Assembly (NCBI RefSeq): GCF_019966595.1
Contig: NZ_JAINFJ010000014.1
Coordinates: forward strand, 19,214 to 73,650
Direction of reading: 5' to 3'
Length of the DNA: 54,437 nucleotides
Origin: Oricola indica
Lineage (GTDB): Bacteria; Pseudomonadota; Alphaproteobacteria; Rhizobiales; Rhizobiaceae
Positions within the stretch are counted from its first letter, which is position 1. Every line of letters starts with the position of its first letter. Shown one piece after another: positions 50,613 to 54,437 of the stretch. The notes under the pieces are model-generated. The model worked only from the letters and a program-made list of their open reading frames with translations, was not told the origin of the DNA and did not search any database. The translations under genes and the position numbers were made by a program.

Positions 50613-51668
50613 ATGAAAATAGAGAATTCACCCGCGAACCACGGCGCGATACCGCGCCGATTTCGGGCCGTCCCGGACCGGCCGCTGGCCATGCTTCGGC
50701 AATGCCCGGTCTATCAACCCACGCCGCTGCGCCTCATGCCGGACCTGGCGGAGACGCTGGGCATCGGCGCGTTGTGGATCAAGGATGAGACGCGCCGCAT
50801 GCGGTTGGGCAGCTTCAAGGCGCTCGGTGGCGTGTTTGCCGTCGCCCAGATGATCGAGGACGCCGCCGGAACCGCCGACCTGCTTGGCGAAAAGGCGCGC
50901 CAAGCAGCGGCGGGGATGACCTTCATCACGGCCAGCGCCGGCAATCACGGCCTGTCGGTCGCGGCCGGCGCCCGTATCTTCGGCGCGCGCGGGATCATCG
51001 TGCTGTGCAGCGCCGTCCCCGAGGGCTTTGCCAAGCGCATTCGGGAGACCGGAAGCGAGGTGCTCCGCGTCGACGGTTCCTACGAGGACAGCGTACGATA
51101 TGCGATCGACGCCGCCGACCGGAATGGCTGGCTGCTGCTCGCAGATGGCTCCTGGGATGGATACACGGACCGTCCGGCCCTTGTCATGGAAGGCTATACG
51201 GTTCTCGCGGAAGAATGCCGTTCCATTCTCGAGCAGACGGGCGACTGGCCGACGCATGTCTTCCTTCAGGCCGGCGTTGGCGGATTGGCGGCGGCCATTT
51301 CCGCACATATCCGCGACCAATGGCCGGTCCAGCCCAGGATCACCATCGTCGAACCCGACGCCGCGCCCTGCCTGCTGAAAAGCATCGAAACCGGCAAGCT
51401 GACGCGCGCTGACGGCCCCGAGTCGAACATGGGCCGGCTCGACTGCAAGGATGCCTCGCTGATCGCCTTCGAGGCCCTGCGCCAGGACGCCAATGCTTTC
51501 GTGACGGTGACCGATGAAGAAGCCGAAGCTTCGGCGCGCCTGCTCGCAAGTCACGGCATTTCCACCACGCCGAGTGGGGCCGCACCGCTTGCCGCGCTCG
51601 AGAATGCCGGTCTTGGAGCGGACGCCCGCTGTCTCCTGATCGCGACGGAAGGTCCGGAGACGGCCTGA
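50613..51668 (+). CDS. PLP-dependent ammonia-lyase, diaminopropionate-ammonia-lyase-like
   Basis: Fold type II PLP enzyme of 351 residues. The cofactor lysine is in RLGSFKALGG, the substrate loop in ITASAGNHGLSVA, and the phosphate-binding turn in QAGVGGLAAAI. The segment WDGYTDRPALVMEGYTVLAEE is characteristic of diaminopropionate ammonia-lyases rather than threonine dehydratase. It would deaminate a 2,3-diamino or beta-substituted amino acid to a 2-keto acid. Here it replaces the EutB-type lyase of ectoine loci. The ATG at 50613 is chosen although its ribosome site is weak; a TTG at 50562 is possible. It is followed 51 bp later by the molybdoenzyme. Confidence 0.8.
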   Translation: MKIENSPANHGAIPRRFRAVPDRPLAMLRQCPVYQPTPLRLMPDLAETLGIGALWIKDETRRMRLGSFKALGGVFAVAQMIEDAAGTADLLGEKARQAAAGMTFITASAGNHGLSVAAGARIFGARGIIVLCSAVPEGFAKRIRETGSEVLRVDGSYEDSVRYAIDAADRNGWLLLADGSWDGYTDRPALVMEGYTVLAEECRSILEQTGDWPTHVFLQAGVGGLAAAISAHIRDQWPVQPRITIVEPDAAPCLLKSIETGKLTRADGPESNMGRLDCKDASLIAFEALRQDANAFVTVTDEEAEASARLLASHGISTTPSGAAPLAALENAGLGADARCLLIATEGPETA

Positions 51669-51719
51669 CCAAACCCGCGGAACCGGACAGACATGGCGGG
51701 TTCACCACGGAGAATGGCC

Positions 51720-54053
51720 ATGATTGACGATCGCGACGATCCAGACCCATCGACGACACTGACCGTCGGCCATTGGGGGGCATATCGCGTCCATTCCGAG
51801 AATGGGCGCCCGACACGGTTGACGCCATTCGAGGACGATCTCGAACCGTCACCGATCGGCGACGCCATGCTCGACACGCTGAGTGGCCCATGCCGGGTCT
51901 CGGCGCCGGTCGTGCGCAAGGGATGGCTGGAGGGAGATCGCGAAGCGCGCGGGCGCGACAGCTATGTCGAACTTGGCTGGGACGACGCGCTGGACCTTGT
52001 CGCCAGGGAACTCGATCGCGTGCGCACCGATCACGGGCATGAGTCGATTTATGCCGGCTCCTACGGCTGGGCGAGCGCGGGACGCTTCCATCACGCCCAA
52101 AGCCAGTTGCGCCGTTTCATGAACCTGTTCGGCGGCTGCACGACATCGAAGGATTCCTACTCCTATGCGGCAGCCGAGGTCATCCTTCCGCATATCGTCG
52201 CGCCGATGCCGTCGTTGCTGCTCGGACACACCTCCTGGAAGGCGATCGCGGAGGGCGCGAAGCTCGTCGTCGCCTTTGGCGGCATTGCGGTCCGCAATTC
52301 GCAGATGAATCCCGGTGGTACCGGGAGCCATGCGCAACAAGCGGAGATGCGTGCCGCGCGCGCCGCCGGCGTGGAGTTCGTCAATGTCAGTCCGGCGAGG
52401 GCGGATACGATGCCGGAGCTGGACGCGGACTGGTTGCCGATCCGGCCCAACACAGATGTCGCCCTGATGCTTGCACTGGCGCACACCATCATCAGCGAGG
52501 ATCGCCACGATGAGGCATTCCTGAAGAGCCATTGTACGGGCTTCGACCGGTTTCTTCCCTATCTGATGGGGGCCGCGGACGGCATGCCGAAGACCGCTGA
52601 CTGGGCGGAGGAAATCACCGGGCTCCCCGCCGACAAGATCGTGACGCTGGCCCGGCGAATGGCCTCCACACCGACCCTGGTCAATGCGAGCTGGTCGCTG
52701 ACCCGCCAGCAGAACGGCGAGCAGGCCTATTGGATGCTCGTCGTGCTGGCGGCCATACTCGGTGGCATCGGCATCAAGGGCACCGGTTTCGGCCTCGGCC
52801 TCGGTGCCGTCAGCAGCGTCGGCAGCCACCGTGCGCATATGCCGTGGGCGGCCTTCCCGACCGGTCGCAATCCCGTTCGAAGCTTCATACCGGTCGCCCG
52901 AATTGCCGACATGCTGCTCAATCCGGGCGCGCCGTTCGACTATGATGGCGGCCATTACCGTTATCCGGATACGCGCCTCGTCTACTGGGCGGGCGGCAAT
53001 CCCTTCCATCATCACCAGGACCTCAACCGGTTGCGCAGGGCGTGGGGGCGCATCGAGACGGTCATCGTCCACGAGCCGTTCTGGACGCCGCTGGCGCGCC
53101 ATGCCGATATCGTCCTGCCTGCGACTGTCGGGCTGGAGCGCAACGACATCGCCGCGTCGCCGCGCGATAATTACGCATTCGCAATGAAACGCGCGGCCGA
53201 TCCATACGGTCAGTCACGCAACGACCACGCAATTTTCGCCGGGATCGCCAGGCGGTTGCGCCCGAGCGGCAGCAATGAGACCGGCTTCGATGACGCGTTC
53301 ACGGAAGGGAGGGGCGAAGGCGAATGGCTGCGGGCGATTTACGAGGAGTCCAGGCGAAGGGCATCGGCGAAGGGTCATGACCTTCCGGGCTTCGGGGAAT
53401 TTCTCGATTCCGGGGCCATCAGGCTTGCGCCCCCGGACGAACCCGTCACGATGTTGAGCGATTTCCGCGCCTATCCGGCCGGGCATCCATTGCCGACGCC
53501 CTCCGGCCGTATCGAGATCTTTTCGGAAACGCTCGCGGGGTTCGGCCATGCCGGCCATCCGGTCTGGATCGAACCGTCGGAATGGCTGGGCTCAGAACTT
53601 TCGGCGAAATTCCCGCTGCACCTTATTTCGCATCAGCCGGAGCGCCGCCTGCATAGCCAGCTCGATCACGGCAGCCACAGCCGCGCGGGAAAGCTGCAGG
53701 GCCGCGAACCGTGCCGGATGAACCCGCAAGACGCCGCCGCCCGCAACATTGCGGAGGGCGATCTGGTGCGCCTGTTCAATGATCGCGGCGCCTGCATCAG
53801 CGCAGTCAGGCTCGATGCGGACCTGCTCCCGGGCGTCGTCATGATAGCGACCGGAGCCTGGTATGACCCCGATTGGGACACTGATCCGGAGTGCTGCAGA
53901 CACGGCAATCCGAATACGCTGACACGCGATCTGCCGACATCCACCCTCGCGCAAGGCCCCAGCGCCCAGACCTGTCTGATTGAAGCAAAACGTCTGGAAA
54001 CAGAACCGCCGGCTGTCACCGCGTTCGATCCACCGCAAGTGCTGGGCCGGTAA
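51720..54053 (+). CDS. Cytosolic BisC-type molybdopterin oxidoreductase (S-/N-oxide reductase family)
   Basis: Bis-MGD enzyme of 777 residues in the DMSO-reductase family, paralogous to the DorA encoded at 27720-30188. The active-site Tyr115 and Trp117 lie in AGSYGWASAG. The Mo-ligand serine is probably S148 in KDSYSYAAAEVILPH. Cofactor-binding segments include YWAGGNPFHHHQDL and the HADIVLPATVGLERND loop. There is no Tat signal or Fe-S motif, so it should act in the cytosol like biotin sulfoxide reductase. The ATG at 51720 is preceded by GGAG at 7 nt; 51693 and 51714 are alternatives. Its place behind the ammonia-lyase suggests that it reduces an S-oxide or N-oxide in this pathway. Confidence 0.87.
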   Translation: MIDDRDDPDPSTTLTVGHWGAYRVHSENGRPTRLTPFEDDLEPSPIGDAMLDTLSGPCRVSAPVVRKGWLEGDREARGRDSYVELGWDDALDLVARELDRVRTDHGHESIYAGSYGWASAGRFHHAQSQLRRFMNLFGGCTTSKDSYSYAAAEVILPHIVAPMPSLLLGHTSWKAIAEGAKLVVAFGGIAVRNSQMNPGGTGSHAQQAEMRAARAAGVEFVNVSPARADTMPELDADWLPIRPNTDVALMLALAHTIISEDRHDEAFLKSHCTGFDRFLPYLMGAADGMPKTADWAEEITGLPADKIVTLARRMASTPTLVNASWSLTRQQNGEQAYWMLVVLAAILGGIGIKGTGFGLGLGAVSSVGSHRAHMPWAAFPTGRNPVRSFIPVARIADMLLNPGAPFDYDGGHYRYPDTRLVYWAGGNPFHHHQDLNRLRRAWGRIETVIVHEPFWTPLARHADIVLPATVGLERNDIAASPRDNYAFAMKRAADPYGQSRNDHAIFAGIARRLRPSGSNETGFDDAFTEGRGEGEWLRAIYEESRRRASAKGHDLPGFGEFLDSGAIRLAPPDEPVTMLSDFRAYPAGHPLPTPSGRIEIFSETLAGFGHAGHPVWIEPSEWLGSELSAKFPLHLISHQPERRLHSQLDHGSHSRAGKLQGREPCRMNPQDAAARNIAEGDLVRLFNDRGACISAVRLDADLLPGVVMIATGAWYDPDWDTDPECCRHGNPNTLTRDLPTSTLAQGPSAQTCLIEAKRLETEPPAVTAFDPPQVLGR

Positions 54054-54362
54054 ACGCGGAAAGTGAATCAGAACGGCAACTTCTGCACAACGCATTTTGG
54101 CTATTCAGAAACTGTTCCCGTGTCAGAAGCGGAAGTCCAGCGAAGGGCATTGGCGTGTCCGCTTTGGGGTGCAAAGCCGTCATTGAGAGAACGGCCACTT
54201 TCAAGGCGTTACGCAGATTGCCAGCATCTATTCGGGCATAGCCGATCGCAATTCGTCTTCGCTATTTTGCTTCGCAGAGAAGGCAATCTTTTTGAGCGCC
54301 TTCCCGCCCGACTTCCTCGGCAAAGGAAGCGGTGGTGCTGACAGGTCGAGCGGGTTTGTTGA
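54054..54362. other. 309-bp intergenic region with repeat-like segment
   Basis: No credible gene is seen. On the minus strand, about 54206-54152 reads CCCCAAAGCGGACACGCC within a longer stretch. That stretch resembles an intergenic sequence widely scattered in Rhizobiales genomes, which is often mis-called as short proteins containing HPKAD. Comparable cores occur at about 10711 and 30920. No clear terminator for either converging gene was found. Confidence 0.4.
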
Positions 54363-54437
54363 TCAGTCTTCCAGTTCGTCCCAGGCGACGGTCGTCTGCG
54401 TCTGTTCGCCGAGGCCCTCGATGCCGAGACGGATGGT
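54363..54437 (-). CDS. 3' end of a probable fumarylacetoacetate-hydrolase-family gene
   Basis: The last 24 codons of a minus-strand gene whose start lies beyond the window. The visible protein contains TIRLGIEGLGEQTQTTVAW and ends ELED. The R-L-G-I-E-G-L-G-E-Q pattern is common at the C-terminus of FAH-family enzymes, which hydrolyse or isomerise beta-diketo and 2-keto acids. With so little sequence the assignment is tentative. It converges on the BisC-type gene. Confidence 0.5.
   Translation of the reverse strand, partial: TIRLGIEGLGEQTQTTVAWDELED

Noticed and set aside
43476-54053. Annotating the locus as the canonical ectoine/hydroxyectoine degradation cluster
   Set aside because: The transporter and EutA-like gene fit, but the deacetylase and lyase families differ, EutC/DoeD/DoeC are missing, and a BisC-type enzyme is added. 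Gene symbols ehu/eut/doe were therefore not assigned.
54063-54341. 92-codon plus-strand open frame near the right edge
   Set aside because: No ribosome site and no family features; it overlaps repeat-like intergenic sequence.
1-54437. tRNA, rRNA, integrase, transposase or attachment sites that would mark a genomic island
   Set aside because: None was recognised on either strand, so no island boundary is claimed.

Overview
The window reads as a high-GC alphaproteobacterial chromosome segment, most likely from the Hyphomicrobiales (Rhizobiales). The evidence is the density of ABC uptake systems paired with sugar-acid or amino-acid catabolic genes, an Ehu-type solute transporter, DMSO-reductase-family genes and the style of the regulators (IclR, RpiR, Lrp/AsnC). 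No genus can be fixed from this sequence alone. No rRNA, tRNA, CRISPR array, transposase or phage gene was seen.

Region 1 (1-10220, minus strand) is a two-partner secretion operon. A winged-helix regulator with a CadC/HilA-like layout is followed by a TpsB outer-membrane transporter and a very large TpsA exoprotein that leaves the window on the left after about 2,235 codons. Region 2 (10378-22057) is a carbohydrate locus. An IclR-regulated minus-strand operon (IclR, Gfo/Idh oxidoreductase, IolD-like ThDP enzyme, aldehyde dehydrogenase, IlvD-type dehydratase) diverges from a CUT1-type sugar ABC transporter. A decayed ThuA fragment lies beyond its end.

Region 3 (22228-30804) is a DMSO/TMAO respiration locus. 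A TorS/TorR-like phosphorelay diverges from dorC-dorD-dorA and a DUF2478 gene. The DorC protein is a chimera: its NapC/NirT tetraheme half is replaced by a diheme module of the alcohol/gluconate dehydrogenase cytochrome type. Region 4 (31134-43403) holds an RpiR regulator diverging from a Liv-type (HAAT) ABC operon. That operon continues without a break into a signature-less ABC ATPase, a 34-codon micro-ORF, a Gfo/Idh oxidoreductase, an SDR, an IlvD-type dehydratase, an aldehyde dehydrogenase and an HpcH/HpaI aldolase. This looks like a non-phosphorylative sugar or sugar-acid route ending in aldol cleavage.

Region 5 (43476-54053) resembles an ectoine-utilisation locus with different enzymes. 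An EhuABCD-like transporter and an EutA-like protein run on the minus strand. They are accompanied by an Lrp/AsnC regulator, an M24 hydrolase, an M20 amidohydrolase, a diaminopropionate-ammonia-lyase-like PLP enzyme and a second, Tat-less, BisC-type molybdoenzyme. The canonical DoeB/EutC/DoeD/DoeC genes are absent, so a related but different solute, possibly an N- or S-oxide, is the likely substrate. The window ends in the 3' tip of what is probably a fumarylacetoacetate-hydrolase-family gene.
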